A stretch of DNA of 64,000 nt from Thermoplasmatota archaeon. Its GTDB lineage: Archaea; Thermoplasmatota; JAKEGO01. The notes under the pieces were generated by a model. It was not told the origin of the DNA. It was given only the letters and a program-made list of their open reading frames with translations, and searched no databases. Made by a program: the position numbers and the translations under genes. The stretch covers positions 1 to 64,000 of the forward strand of contig JANQNK010000006.1 in the NCBI GenBank assembly GCA_028279595.1, given 5' to 3'. Shown here in pieces: positions 8,134 through 17,437 of the stretch. Each line of letters starts with the position of its first letter. Position 1 is the stretch's first letter.

Positions 8134-9081
8134 ATGGCTCTGAGCGAACCGAAGGTAAGGCTGACGTATCCGCAGCTCTACATGATGGTATCGCTCATAA
8201 CGTACTTCCTGGCCATCTTCTCCGGGACACTAGAGGGCGAGGCAATATTCTCCGACGACAACATCGAGATCACGGAGTACACGATCCTGTGGGGCGCATT
8301 CCTCGGAGCCGCCATGCTGACGTTCTTCATGGCCTTCAGGCTGTCGTGGACGAACGCGATGTGGTTCGTCGGGGCCTACCTGCTCCAGCTCGCCGGTGTG
8401 ACGCTCTATCTCATCGCGGACGAGCCCGGGACGACGGAGTTCGCCATCTCCGCGTTCGTCGTCTTCCTGTCGTTCGCCCTCCTTTCCACACTTATCTGGA
8501 AGGTCAAGGACATCAGGGACAGCCTTCAGGACGACACCAGGATAGTCATGGAATACGTCCCTCTCGGCCTGTGGGCGATCGAGGTCGTCGTCGCCGGGAC
8601 CTTCCTTCTCGCCTCGTTGATCTCGTTCCAGTTCTGGGTCGAGGAAGGCGGATCGCTCGTCTACTTCCTGCTATACCAGATCATTTTCTACGGCATCGTG
8701 CTCCACTCCTTCGTGGTACCCGAGGAGCTCTTCTACACCCTTGAGAAGAGCGTTCCCGAGGAGATGAGGAAATCACTCCTCGAGAGGCGCACCTCACGTA
8801 CGGTCCAGAAGACCTCCGTAAAGGCGACCCCTGTGGACAACTGCCCTCTCTGCGGCCAGGACCTGAACAAGGAGAAGAGGAAGTGCGGCACCTGCGGAGA
8901 GGTGTTCGAGTTCCGATGGTGCGGCAACAGCGAGGAGTACATCATCACATGCCCGTACTGCAACCTCCAGACCCCCTACGGCAGGGAGAAGTGCATCCAC
9001 TGCGAGCGTGCCATTCAGACCTCGATAAGATGTCCATCCTGCTCCACCGAGGTGCCCCTCAGCGAGTGGCACGAGGCGTGA
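8134..9081 (+). CDS. multi-pass membrane protein with C-terminal zinc ribbons
   Basis: 315 residues, not recognised as a named family. The first ~200 residues contain about six hydrophobic helices. The cytosolic tail carries cysteine pairs forming at least two zinc-ribbon knuckles: CPLCGQ with CGTCGE, CPYCN with CIHCE, and a last CPSCS. Membrane proteins with double zinc-ribbon tails are common in archaea and generally uncharacterised. It ends 3 bases before the convergent primase gene. Confidence 0.75.
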   Translation: MALSEPKVRLTYPQLYMMVSLITYFLAIFSGTLEGEAIFSDDNIEITEYTILWGAFLGAAMLTFFMAFRLSWTNAMWFVGAYLLQLAGVTLYLIADEPGTTEFAISAFVVFLSFALLSTLIWKVKDIRDSLQDDTRIVMEYVPLGLWAIEVVVAGTFLLASLISFQFWVEEGGSLVYFLLYQIIFYGIVLHSFVVPEELFYTLEKSVPEEMRKSLLERRTSRTVQKTSVKATPVDNCPLCGQDLNKEKRKCGTCGEVFEFRWCGNSEEYIITCPYCNLQTPYGREKCIHCERAIQTSIRCPSCSTEVPLSEWHEA

Positions 9082-9084
9082 TCC

Positions 9085-10446
9085 TCACTCTTTTATCCCG
9101 ACGATGTAAAGCAGCGGCTCATTGCCCATCGAGGTGACGAACCCACGGACCGTTACTGTCCTGCCGTGCAAAGAAGCGAGCCTGAGGGCCGTTGTCCAAT
9201 CGAGCATCGGCAGGGTAGGCACGGTCCCGTCCCTCGTCAATCTGGGAAACGCCGCCGTGTGCCATCTCTCCCCCACCTTTACCCTGCGGGCACGAACGTC
9301 GCGTACCCTGACCTCCGCCTCGAACCATCTTCCAACCGTATCAGGAGCGACCCTGTCCACCGTCCCGGGCGAGTTCATCGGCTTCGGTCCCGTAAGTACC
9401 GATCCGTACGATGAAGCCACCCTTACGACCCCGTCGAAGTCAGATCTCTTCCGTCTTGCGCGGTAGTACTGGACCGGATGGATGATCTCCCCGCAGAGGA
9501 TGTCCGGGTCGCGGCAGATGCCGTAGGACCTCATCGTCTCGCACTTCGGCACGGAGTACTCCGTCCCCGATGTGACACCGGTTATATGGTCGACCTGGTA
9601 CCGGGCGATCTTGTCCTGGAAATCGGGCGCCGATGCAAACAGACCCATTATCGACTCCTCGTCCATCCCTATCGTGTGAAGGAACGTGGTGAGGGCGAAC
9701 CGGGCGTGGTGGGGAAGGTTAACGCCTGCGGCGGAGTCCTCCATCAGATGCACCATGCAGGGAGGTGAATCGTCCAGTACCGGGGGTCCCCCTACATCCG
9801 CGGTCCTCGTGAGCGCGGTTTCCTCCCTGAGACGTTTCACATGCTCTCCCATGAGTGTCAGCATTTCCATGTCCACCGGGATAGGAAGATCGGCCTCGAG
9901 GCGTCGGCGTACCTCTTCCATGGTCAATCTTGTCAACTCGGACCTCTCCAGAAGGACCTCGCCGTCCGCCACCGGCCGGTTCACGAGCTTCCACTCACCC
10001 CCGGGACCGCCGATCCGATCGGAGGAGAGGGCCAGGTAGTCTGCGAACCTGACCGCGTAACCTTCCGGGGTCTTGGAGTAATCGATCCCCAATTCGCCCG
10101 TGACCAGCTCGAGGACGTCCTCCTCGGCGTCGTCGAGGTCCTCCCTCATCCGGCCGGCCTCGTTCAGAGCGAAGCGCCTGATGAGCGACATGTCGTTGAC
10201 CGCGGACACAAGGATCCTCGATACGATGTACACGAGGACGGACCTGAGTGCCTCGGGCTCCTCCAGGACAGTCTCTCGTTTCCATTCCCGCTTCCCGAGG
10301 GCCTCGAGGGTCCTCAGGAAGCCGTCCTGCCTCACTTCGGCATAGTCCGGTGAACGAAGGAGCACCTCGGGTGAAGGTCCATACTGACGGACGAACGACC
10401 CTGTCTCCTTGAGGAACGGGAAGCTGGAGAGCACCGAAGGTTCCAT
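9085..10446 (-). CDS. priL: DNA primase large subunit PriL with extra C-terminal domain
   Basis: Regulatory subunit of the archaeal/eukaryotic primase, working with PriS to make RNA primers. The Fe-S domain is intact: Cys230 (DSPPCMVHL), Cys302 and Cys311 (PKCETMRSYGICRD) and Cys318 (ILCGE), with the conserved NLPHHARF and HPVQYYR. Residues ~345-453 extend beyond the typical end of the family. They have the strand pattern of an OB-fold (RWFEAEVRVRDVRARRV, VTVRGFVTS, LLYIVGI), inferred only. priS is not adjacent. It is divergent from the Hjc-like gene. Confidence 0.9.
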   Translation of the reverse strand: MEPSVLSSFPFLKETGSFVRQYGPSPEVLLRSPDYAEVRQDGFLRTLEALGKREWKRETVLEEPEALRSVLVYIVSRILVSAVNDMSLIRRFALNEAGRMREDLDDAEEDVLELVTGELGIDYSKTPEGYAVRFADYLALSSDRIGGPGGEWKLVNRPVADGEVLLERSELTRLTMEEVRRRLEADLPIPVDMEMLTLMGEHVKRLREETALTRTADVGGPPVLDDSPPCMVHLMEDSAAGVNLPHHARFALTTFLHTIGMDEESIMGLFASAPDFQDKIARYQVDHITGVTSGTEYSVPKCETMRSYGICRDPDILCGEIIHPVQYYRARRKRSDFDGVVRVASSYGSVLTGPKPMNSPGTVDRVAPDTVGRWFEAEVRVRDVRARRVKVGERWHTAAFPRLTRDGTVPTLPMLDWTTALRLASLHGRTVTVRGFVTSMGNEPLLYIVGIKE

Positions 10447-10456
10447 TTGAAGCCTA

Positions 10457-10480
10457 TTTATACGCGAATTCTATTTAATA
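10457..10480. promoter_or_regulatory. AT-rich divergent promoter between priL and the Hjc-like gene
   Basis: The ~50 bases between the two divergent starts contain TTTATA and TATTTAATA. These can serve as TATA elements for the rightward Hjc-like gene and, read in reverse, for leftward priL. Both transcripts would have very short leaders. Confidence 0.45.
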
Positions 10481-10497
10481 TGTTGCTGGTGAGCACG

Positions 10498-11013
10498 ATG
10501 GGAGGCACGGAGTTCGAGAGGGAGCTCAAGGGGATACTCGAGGCCCGCGACGATGTCATGGAGAAGGTCGTCCGTTCCTGTTCCGACGATGAGACCACGA
10601 ACTACGCCCTGGTATCGGATATTCCGTTCATGGTCATCAGGGCAGCGGGTTCCTTCGGCGTGGACCTGGTCGCGTATAGACACGGCGTCTTTTTGCCCAT
10701 CGAGGTCAAGTCGTCCGGCAAGAAGCGTCTGTGGCTCGGATCCGAGCGACACGTCCAGCAGGTGGACTCGTTCCACGAGGCGTGCCGTACCTCCGGGGTG
10801 ATCCCCGTCTACGCGTTCAGGCTCAAGAAGCAGCGGGGCGACGCGTGGAGGATATTCACGGCCGAGGACGTGGACCCGACAGGGATGTCCCGATTGCTGT
10901 TCAACACACTCCCGAAGGTGACGAGGACCAAGGGTGACAGGGTGGTGCTTCCGTGGGAGGAGGGCATGCCCCTCAATGAGTTCATAGCCTACGTCCATTC
11001 ACTGCTCGAGTGA
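10498..11013 (+). CDS. Hjc-like Holliday junction resolvase / archaeal nuclease
   Basis: 171 residues from ATG 10498, chosen because GGTGAG lies just upstream and the family starts with GTxFERE; an earlier ATG at 10447 would abut the divergent gene start. The fold is that of the PD-(D/E)XK nuclease Hjc: GGTEFERELKGIL, then RAAGSFGVDLVA (catalytic Asp), PIEVKSS (catalytic E-x-K) and QVDSFHEAC. Hjc cuts Holliday junctions in recombination. It is longer than typical Hjc (~120-140 residues), with ~50 extra C-terminal residues and ~18 extra between the first helix and RAAGS. A related archaeal nuclease cannot be excluded. Confidence 0.8.
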   Translation: MGGTEFERELKGILEARDDVMEKVVRSCSDDETTNYALVSDIPFMVIRAAGSFGVDLVAYRHGVFLPIEVKSSGKKRLWLGSERHVQQVDSFHEACRTSGVIPVYAFRLKKQRGDAWRIFTAEDVDPTGMSRLLFNTLPKVTRTKGDRVVLPWEEGMPLNEFIAYVHSLLE

Positions 11014-11016
11014 CGC

Positions 11017-11907
11017 TCACCGCATGTACTTTCGTCTGAGCTCGTTCGCAGCCCTGATGTAGGCCTGCGAACCGTTCGAGCCCATATCGTAGGTCGCGAT
11101 CGGGACACCCATGCTCTGGGCCTCGGCAACGCGCCTGTCCCTTGGCACAGCCGCCCGGAGGACGGTCCTCCCGAAGTGGTCCCTGACCTCATCGGCGATC
11201 TCGATGCTCAGTGGCGTCCTCTCGTACATCGTGATGAGTATCCCCTCGACCCTCAGGTCGGGATTCAGGTTGTCGCTGACGACCTTGATTATCCCCACGA
11301 GGTCCTTTATCCCCTCGAGGGCGAAGTATTCGCACTGGAGCGGTATCAGCACCCTGTCCGCGGCGACGAGGCTGTTGACGGTCAGCAGGCCCAGCGAGGG
11401 CGGTGTGTCTATGAAGATGAAATCGTAGTAGTCCTTGATCGGCGCCAGCGCGCTCCTCAGCTGAAGCTCCCTCTCGGGATGCTCCACGAGCTCCACGTTC
11501 ACCCGGGAAAGGTCGACGTTCGCGGGTATCAGATCGAGTCCCGGGAGGTCCGATGCAAGGAGGACGTCCTCGGCGGTCCCCAGGCCCAGCAGGACGTCAA
11601 GTATCGTCCCTTCGATCTCGGAACGCTCCACGCCCAGGCCGCTGGTCGAGTGCCCCTGCGAGTCCATGTCCACCAGCAGAACGGGATGCCCCATCCTTGC
11701 CAGCGTGGTCGCCATGTTCACGGATGTCGTCGTCTTGCCGACACCCCCCTTCCGGTTGGCCACTGCGATGACGACCGGATCATCCAGGTGGCGTTCTATC
11801 GGCCTCTGTTGAAGCATAATCTTGCGTCTCTTCGGTCTGCGCACGCGGCCTGTCAGCTGGACCGATTCCTGCTTGGGCTGTTCCTGTTTGCGTCTGAGCC
11901 ATCCCAT
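11017..11907 (-). CDS. ParA/Soj-family partition ATPase
   Basis: A deviant Walker A motif KGGVGKTT follows the strand VIAVANR; then come LLVDMDSQGHSTSGLG (A' motif) and FIFIDTPPSLGLL (Walker B region), all diagnostic of ParA/Soj ATPases that form DNA-bound dimers to position cargo. A basic N-terminal extension of ~40 residues precedes the fold. The ATG at 11907 has GTGATC four bases upstream; a GTG at 11916 is an alternative. It directly follows the 1839-residue coiled-coil gene, as third gene of the operon. No ParB is visible, so its partner may be one of the coiled-coil proteins (inference). Confidence 0.92.
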   Translation of the reverse strand: MGWLRRKQEQPKQESVQLTGRVRRPKRRKIMLQQRPIERHLDDPVVIAVANRKGGVGKTTTSVNMATTLARMGHPVLLVDMDSQGHSTSGLGVERSEIEGTILDVLLGLGTAEDVLLASDLPGLDLIPANVDLSRVNVELVEHPERELQLRSALAPIKDYYDFIFIDTPPSLGLLTVNSLVAADRVLIPLQCEYFALEGIKDLVGIIKVVSDNLNPDLRVEGILITMYERTPLSIEIADEVRDHFGRTVLRAAVPRDRRVAEAQSMGVPIATYDMGSNGSQAYIRAANELRRKYMR

Positions 11908-11917
11908 CCCGATCACA

Positions 11918-14900
11918 TCACTTCTTTGACTTCCTGAGCCGTTCGATCTCCTTCAGGATCTTCTCGGCCTTGAGGTCCACTTCGCCGCCCGCCTTCGCGG
12001 GCTCTACGGACTCCGCAGCAACGACGACAGCTGCGGCGGGTTCCTTGGCGACCTGGGTCTTGACCGGTACACCGGTGCGGGCTATCGGTTTCGCCTCGAC
12101 GATGGCGCTCCGCTCCAGCTGGGCCTCCAGCTCGTGCACCTTCGACTGCAGCTTCCCGACCTCACCCTCCTTGTCCGCCAGTCTCTTCTTCAGGGTCGCC
12201 GAGCTCCTGTCCTTCGCGAACTCCTCGACCCGCTTCTTGAGCTCGTTCATCTTCTTTGTGTTGTCGGCCACCCGCTTGTCGGCCTCCTCGGAGACCTTCT
12301 TGATCTTCTTGTCGCGCTCCTCGATCTGCTTCTTGAGGGTATCGAGCTCCTTGTCGAGCTTGTCATGGTCCTTGCCCTTCGCCTTCGAGGTCTCTATCTC
12401 CGTTTTCAGGGTGACGATCTCCTTGGCGAGCTTCGCCTCGGACTTCTCCTTGACCGCCACGGTCGCCTTCAGTTCGTCGATCTCCTTGACCCTGCTGTTG
12501 GCGACCTCTTGTACCTTCTCGATCTTCTCTTTCAGGCCCGCCATGTCCGTGGACGAGTCCTTGAGCTTCTCCTTCTCTGCATTGAGCGCTTTAATGTTCT
12601 CCTTGAGCTTTGCGATCTCCTCGGCGGCGCCCTGGTCCGTCTTGGTCGCCTCCTGGAGCTTCAATTCGTAGTCCTTGATGAGCTTGGCCTTCTCGGCCTC
12701 GAAATTCTCGCTGGCAGATGCTCCATCCGCCATCTTCTTCTTGAGCTCGGTCAACTCGACCTCGTGCGCCTCCTTCATCTTCGAGATCGCGGCGCTCTTG
12801 GCCTCGTCGGTGGAGTCCATCTCCTTCTTCAGGTTCTCGAACTCCATCTTCAGGACGTCGGCCTCCTCGCGCTTCCTCTTGAGCTCCTTCTCGAGGTCAG
12901 CTGCTCTGTCGCCCGCCTTGTCGGCGGACTTGACGGCTCCCTCGAGCTCCGATATCGTGGCCTGCAGCTCCTTGATCCTCTCGTCGGACGATCCGACCTC
13001 CTTGACCCTCTCGTTAAGGTCTGCCTCGAGCTTACCGATCCTTTCCTGGTAGCCCTTGACCTCGGTCTCGAACTTGGCCTCACCCTCGCTCCTTGCGGAT
13101 ATCTGGGCCTCGAGCATGGAGACCCGCTCCTCGTAGGCCGTCACCTTCTTCTTCAGTTCGGCCTCCGACCTCGTCCTGGCGTTGAGCTCCTCGAGCATCT
13201 TCTCGGCCTTCTCCTCGGCGGCCTTCACGCCCTCGTCCGACTCCATCGACGCCTCGCGAACGGTGGATATCTCGTTCTCCAGCGCCTTGAGCCGCTCGGC
13301 CAGCGCCTCGGCCTTCGATCTCAGCGACTCCTCTTCCTTTGTCTTCTGGTTGAGCTTCTCCGTGAGTTCCGTGACGCGGCCCTCGGAGGCCTTGATCCTG
13401 TCGTCCGACTCCATCGTGGCGCCCCGCACCGCCTGGAGCTCCTTCTCCAATCCCTTGACGCGCTCCTCGCTCGCGGCGCTCCTGGTCTTGACGGCCTCCA
13501 GGGCGTTGGTCTTCTTGTTGAGCTCCTCGGACAGCTCCGTCTCCCTTGCCTGGAGCTCCTTGATCCTCTCTGCGTGCTCTCCGGCGCCCTCGGCCTTCGC
13601 CTCGAGGTCCTTCTCCAGTACCTTGATCCTCTCCGAGAAGGCTTCGACCTCCTTCTTAAGCTCGGCCTCGGTACCGGATTTGGCGTTCAGCTTCTCGGTG
13701 AGCTCCACTGTCCTTCGTTCTGCAGCCTTGATGTTCTCCTCGGATTCCATGGCAGCGTCGCGTACAGCTTCGAGCTCCTTCTCGAGGGCCTGTACCCGAG
13801 CCTCGGAGGCGCCGCTCTTGCGCTCGAGCTCCTTCTCACCTTCACGCTTCTTGTCGAGGGCCGTCTGGAGCCTCTCGACCCGCGCTTCGGCCTCCTGGGC
13901 CCGCTTCTCGATCTCCTCGGTCCCCTGGCCGATGTTCTGCATCTCGTTGGAAAGCTGTTTGACCCTGGCGTTCGCCGATTTCAGGTCCTCACGGAGCTTC
14001 GCCTCGGTCTTGGTACCCTCGTCGGTGAGCATCGACTGCTTCTCGAGCTCCTTCTCGAGGTTCTTGATCTTCCCGCCACGCTCGCGCAGGGCCTCCATGG
14101 CCGAGACGACCTCGCCCTCGAGCTCCTGTATCCTCTCCTTGGCAGCTCCCTCGGAGCCCTCGAGGGTCGATATCCTCTTCTCGAGCTCGACGGACGACTT
14201 CCTGAACTCCTCCGCCCTGTCCTCTGCCTTCTTGACCCTGGCGTCGGCGTCCTCGGAGCCCTTCGATTTCTGTGCGAGCTCCTCCTCGAGCTGTGCTATT
14301 CGCTCGTCCGACTTCTTGGACTTGAAAAGAAGGTCGTGCTGCAGCTTCTTCTGTCCGTTTATCTCGGTCTGAAGCTGTGCGACCTTGCCTTCGTGTGATT
14401 TGATGGAGCTCTCGAGCTCGATCCTGCCGTCCTGCTCGGACTTCACCTCGATCTCCAGCTCCTTGATCCTCTTCTCCCGGGACGCCACCTTCCCGGCGGC
14501 GGACGACTCTATCTCCTCGATCTTCCCGAGCTCCTCCTCGAGACCGGCTATGCGATCCTCGAGGGAGGTCGCCTTCCTCGATGCGTCGGTCGCCAATTTC
14601 TTCTGGTCCTCGAGCTTCCTCTCCAGGTCCGCCGCCCTCTTCTCGGCGGCCGCGACCGTTCCGCTGGACTCGGTGACGAGCTTCTCCCGCTTGTCGATCT
14701 CGTTCTGCAGTCCACTGACGGCCTTCTCGAGGTCTGCAACCTTCGCCGCGGCCTCTGCGGCGCTCTTCTCGGCCTTAACTACCTTTTCGTCAGCGGTCTT
14801 CGCAGCACCGTCGCGCTCCTCCTCGAGCGCCTTGACGGCGGTCTCGTGCTCCTGAGCCTTGTCCTCGAGCTGCGCTATCCTTTCCAGGTATGATCTTGAT

Positions 14901-17437
14901 TTCGCTTCGAGCTCCTTAGTGGTCGAGATCCGGGCCTCGAGCTCGGCCTCCAGCTTGGAAGCCTCCCCCCTGACCTTCTTGATCTCCTTCTCGAGCTTCG
15001 TATCCGCCTCGCCACGGGTGCTGAGCTCCTGCTCGACCTCCTTGACCCTCATCTCGGACTCCTTGACCGCCTTCTTCATCTCCGCGATCTTCTCGTCCCT
15101 CGATGCGATCTTCTTCTCCAGGGAGGCGATGTTCTTCGCATCCGTCCCGGCCTTGCCCTCGGCCTCGATGGCCGCGGCCCGGGTCCTCTCCACGTTCTTC
15201 TCTAGGTCCGCTATCTGCTTGTCCAGCTCGGCCGCCCTCTCGGCCTCTGCGGTACGTTCCTCGACGAGGTGTTCGAGCTCCGCTATCCGCTTCGAGTCGG
15301 TCTCTGCCCTGCCCTCCGCGTCGATGGCTGCACCGCGCGTCCTCTCGATGTCCTTCTCGAGGTCCGTCACACGGTCGACGGCGGACTCCGCCTCGCTGGT
15401 CGCTGTCTGCAGAAGGCCCTCGAGCTCAGCGATCCGCTCCCTGAGCTCCGTCCTCTTTTTGTCGTTGCGGGTCTTCGTCCTCTCGGCGTTCTTCTCGAGC
15501 TCTGCGATGCGCTCCTCGTACTCGGAGAGCTTGCCCGCTCCTGCGGACTTCTCCCGTTCAATTCCCTTCTCGAGCCTGGCGATGGTCTTCTCGTACTCCG
15601 AGCTCCGGCCGATCGCCTCGTCGCACTCGGTCCTCATTCCCTTGAGCTCTGTCTCCATCTCGGAGACCCTGGTCTCCAGGTCGACGTTCTTCTCGATGGC
15701 CTCGTCCTTCGCTGCGGACTCCTTCTCGAGCCTGCTCTCCTGCTTCCGGAGGGTCTTTTCGAGGTCGGCGATGCGGGTCTCGGTCTCGGCTCCCGCTGTG
15801 CTCGTGCTCTCCAGTTCGCCCTCCAGCTCGGCGACACGACCCTCCAGAGTGCGGACGTTGCCTCGGGCCTCCGACCGCTCCGAACGGGCCTTCTCGAGTG
15901 ACGTCTCGAGCTTCGTGATGGTCTTCTCCTGCTCCGCGACCGTGCTCTCGGCGACGGAACTGTCCTTGTTGAGGGACTTGAGGTCCTTTTCGAGGCCTGC
16001 CACGGTCTCCTCGAGGGTCTTCGCCTGCTTGGTGGCCTCGCTCCTCTCGGATCGCGCCTTCTCGAGGGAGCGCTCCAGCTTGACGATCCTCTTCTCGTAC
16101 TCGGTCGCCATCTCGACGGCCTCCTCGCTCCCCTTTTCGCTGGAAGCGACGGTGGCCTCGAGGTCGACGATACGCTTGTCGTACTCGTCCCTCTGCTTCT
16201 CGTGGGTCTTGACCTCCTTCTTGAGGTCCTTGACCTCTCCCTTCAGTTCCTCTATCGTGACTGCGTACTTCTCGGCCTTGGACTCGAGCCCCTCGGCCGC
16301 CTTCGCCCTCGCGTCAAGCTCGGCCTCGAGCTCCTTGGCCCTTTCCTGGACCTCCTCGAGCTCCTCGCCCTCGCGGGACCCGGCCTCCTCGACCTTGCTG
16401 AGGTCCTTCTCGAGCTGCTTGATCCTCTCCTCGTAGGTGGAGGCCTTCTCCTCGTGCTTCTTGACCCTGGAGGCCCACTCGTCCTCCAGGCTTGCGATCT
16501 TGTCCTCGTAGTCCGCCTTCTTCTCGGCGTCCTCATCGGCAGCGGAGGCACTCCTCTCGACCTCCTTTTCAAGCTCCGCGATCCTGTCCTTGTACTCCTT
16601 CTCGAGCTTCTCCAGTGCGGACTCATGCTCCTTCCTCATGGCCGCGGCGTCGACCTCACCGCCCTTCTCGAGCTCATCCTCCAGGGTCTCGATCCTCGCC
16701 TCGTAGGAGCGCTTCGCCTCGAGCAGTCCGGCCTCGATCCCTTTCCGGGACTCCAGGTCCTTCTCCAGCTCGGCGACCCTGTCCTCGAGCTCGTCTCCGC
16801 TGTCAGCTCGCGATTCGAGTTCCTTCTCGAGCCTCTTGATCTCGGACTTGAGCTCCTCCTTCTCATCCTCGAACCCGCTCTTCAGGTCCTCGATCTCCTC
16901 GGGGGAGACGCCCGGCTCCTTCATCTCGGCCTTGAGCTCATTGAATTCGTTGGTTCTCGTCTCCAGCTCGCGGAGGATGCCCTGCCGCTCGAGCTCCTTG
17001 ACCCCGAGTATGCGTTCCAATTCGCGCATCCTGTCGTAGAGGTCCTCCCATCCCTCGAGATTGGATTGGAGCTTCTCCACCTCCTTCTCGGCGGACTTCT
17101 TCTCCTCCCTGAGCCCTTCCATCTCCTGCTCGATCTCCTTCTCCTTCTCGGACTGGACCTCGTTGAGCTTGTCGAGCTCCTTCTTCAGGTCCTTGATCTC
17201 ATCCTCGCTCTCCTCGAGCTTCTCGGTGGACTTCGAGAGCTTCTTCTCCAGGTCCTTGATGGACTTGTCCTTGGTGGATGAATCGGACCTCGCGGCCTCG
17301 AGCTCGGCCTGCAGGTCCTCGATGGTCTCCTCCTTGGAACCGAGGTCGGTCTCCAGTGTAGAGATCTCGTCCTCGATGTGCGAAAGGAAGTCCTTGATCG
17401 TCGGTGCCTTCTTCCCGGAGTTCTCGTCGCCTGACAT
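11918..17437 (-). CDS. giant coiled-coil protein (1839 residues)
   Basis: Almost entirely heptad-repeat helix rich in Glu, Lys, Leu, Ala and Ser, from about residue 15 to 1770. Near-repeats recur, such as RIAELEK and RSEARGN-like segments. There is no Walker A or ABC signature, so it is not an SMC or Rad50 ATPase, and no signal peptide or membrane helix. The C-terminal ~70 residues break the pattern (an Ala/Val-rich linker, then a short basic helix ending LRKSKK). Fully extended, a parallel coiled coil of this length would span roughly 0.25 micrometre (0.15 nm per residue). The start (TAATG) overlaps the upstream stop, with GGAGGG before it; ParA follows 1-10 bases later. A structural or positioning scaffold is the likely role (inference). 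Confidence 0.88.
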   Translation of the reverse strand: MSGDENSGKKAPTIKDFLSHIEDEISTLETDLGSKEETIEDLQAELEAARSDSSTKDKSIKDLEKKLSKSTEKLEESEDEIKDLKKELDKLNEVQSEKEKEIEQEMEGLREEKKSAEKEVEKLQSNLEGWEDLYDRMRELERILGVKELERQGILRELETRTNEFNELKAEMKEPGVSPEEIEDLKSGFEDEKEELKSEIKRLEKELESRADSGDELEDRVAELEKDLESRKGIEAGLLEAKRSYEARIETLEDELEKGGEVDAAAMRKEHESALEKLEKEYKDRIAELEKEVERSASAADEDAEKKADYEDKIASLEDEWASRVKKHEEKASTYEERIKQLEKDLSKVEEAGSREGEELEEVQERAKELEAELDARAKAAEGLESKAEKYAVTIEELKGEVKDLKKEVKTHEKQRDEYDKRIVDLEATVASSEKGSEEAVEMATEYEKRIVKLERSLEKARSERSEATKQAKTLEETVAGLEKDLKSLNKDSSVAESTVAEQEKTITKLETSLEKARSERSEARGNVRTLEGRVAELEGELESTSTAGAETETRIADLEKTLRKQESRLEKESAAKDEAIEKNVDLETRVSEMETELKGMRTECDEAIGRSSEYEKTIARLEKGIEREKSAGAGKLSEYEERIAELEKNAERTKTRNDKKRTELRERIAELEGLLQTATSEAESAVDRVTDLEKDIERTRGAAIDAEGRAETDSKRIAELEHLVEERTAEAERAAELDKQIADLEKNVERTRAAAIEAEGKAGTDAKNIASLEKKIASRDEKIAEMKKAVKESEMRVKEVEQELSTRGEADTKLEKEIKKVRGEASKLEAELEARISTTKELEAKSRSYLERIAQLEDKAQEHETAVKALEEERDGAAKTADEKVVKAEKSAAEAAAKVADLEKAVSGLQNEIDKREKLVTESSGTVAAAEKRAADLERKLEDQKKLATDASRKATSLEDRIAGLEEELGKIEEIESSAAGKVASREKRIKELEIEVKSEQDGRIELESSIKSHEGKVAQLQTEINGQKKLQHDLLFKSKKSDERIAQLEEELAQKSKGSEDADARVKKAEDRAEEFRKSSVELEKRISTLEGSEGAAKERIQELEGEVVSAMEALRERGGKIKNLEKELEKQSMLTDEGTKTEAKLREDLKSANARVKQLSNEMQNIGQGTEEIEKRAQEAEARVERLQTALDKKREGEKELERKSGASEARVQALEKELEAVRDAAMESEENIKAAERRTVELTEKLNAKSGTEAELKKEVEAFSERIKVLEKDLEAKAEGAGEHAERIKELQARETELSEELNKKTNALEAVKTRSAASEERVKGLEKELQAVRGATMESDDRIKASEGRVTELTEKLNQKTKEEESLRSKAEALAERLKALENEISTVREASMESDEGVKAAEEKAEKMLEELNARTRSEAELKKKVTAYEERVSMLEAQISARSEGEAKFETEVKGYQERIGKLEADLNERVKEVGSSDERIKELQATISELEGAVKSADKAGDRAADLEKELKRKREEADVLKMEFENLKKEMDSTDEAKSAAISKMKEAHEVELTELKKKMADGASASENFEAEKAKLIKDYELKLQEATKTDQGAAEEIAKLKENIKALNAEKEKLKDSSTDMAGLKEKIEKVQEVANSRVKEIDELKATVAVKEKSEAKLAKEIVTLKTEIETSKAKGKDHDKLDKELDTLKKQIEERDKKIKKVSEEADKRVADNTKKMNELKKRVEEFAKDRSSATLKKRLADKEGEVGKLQSKVHELEAQLERSAIVEAKPIARTGVPVKTQVAKEPAAAVVVAAESVEPAKAGGEVDLKAEKILKEIERLRKSKK

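Noticed and set aside
12134..14398. Long plus-strand open frames (e.g. 754 codons) opposite the giant coiled-coil gene
   Set aside because: They are Leu/Ser-rich mirror images of a Glu/Lys/Leu heptad gene in GC-rich DNA, with no ribosome sites or motifs.
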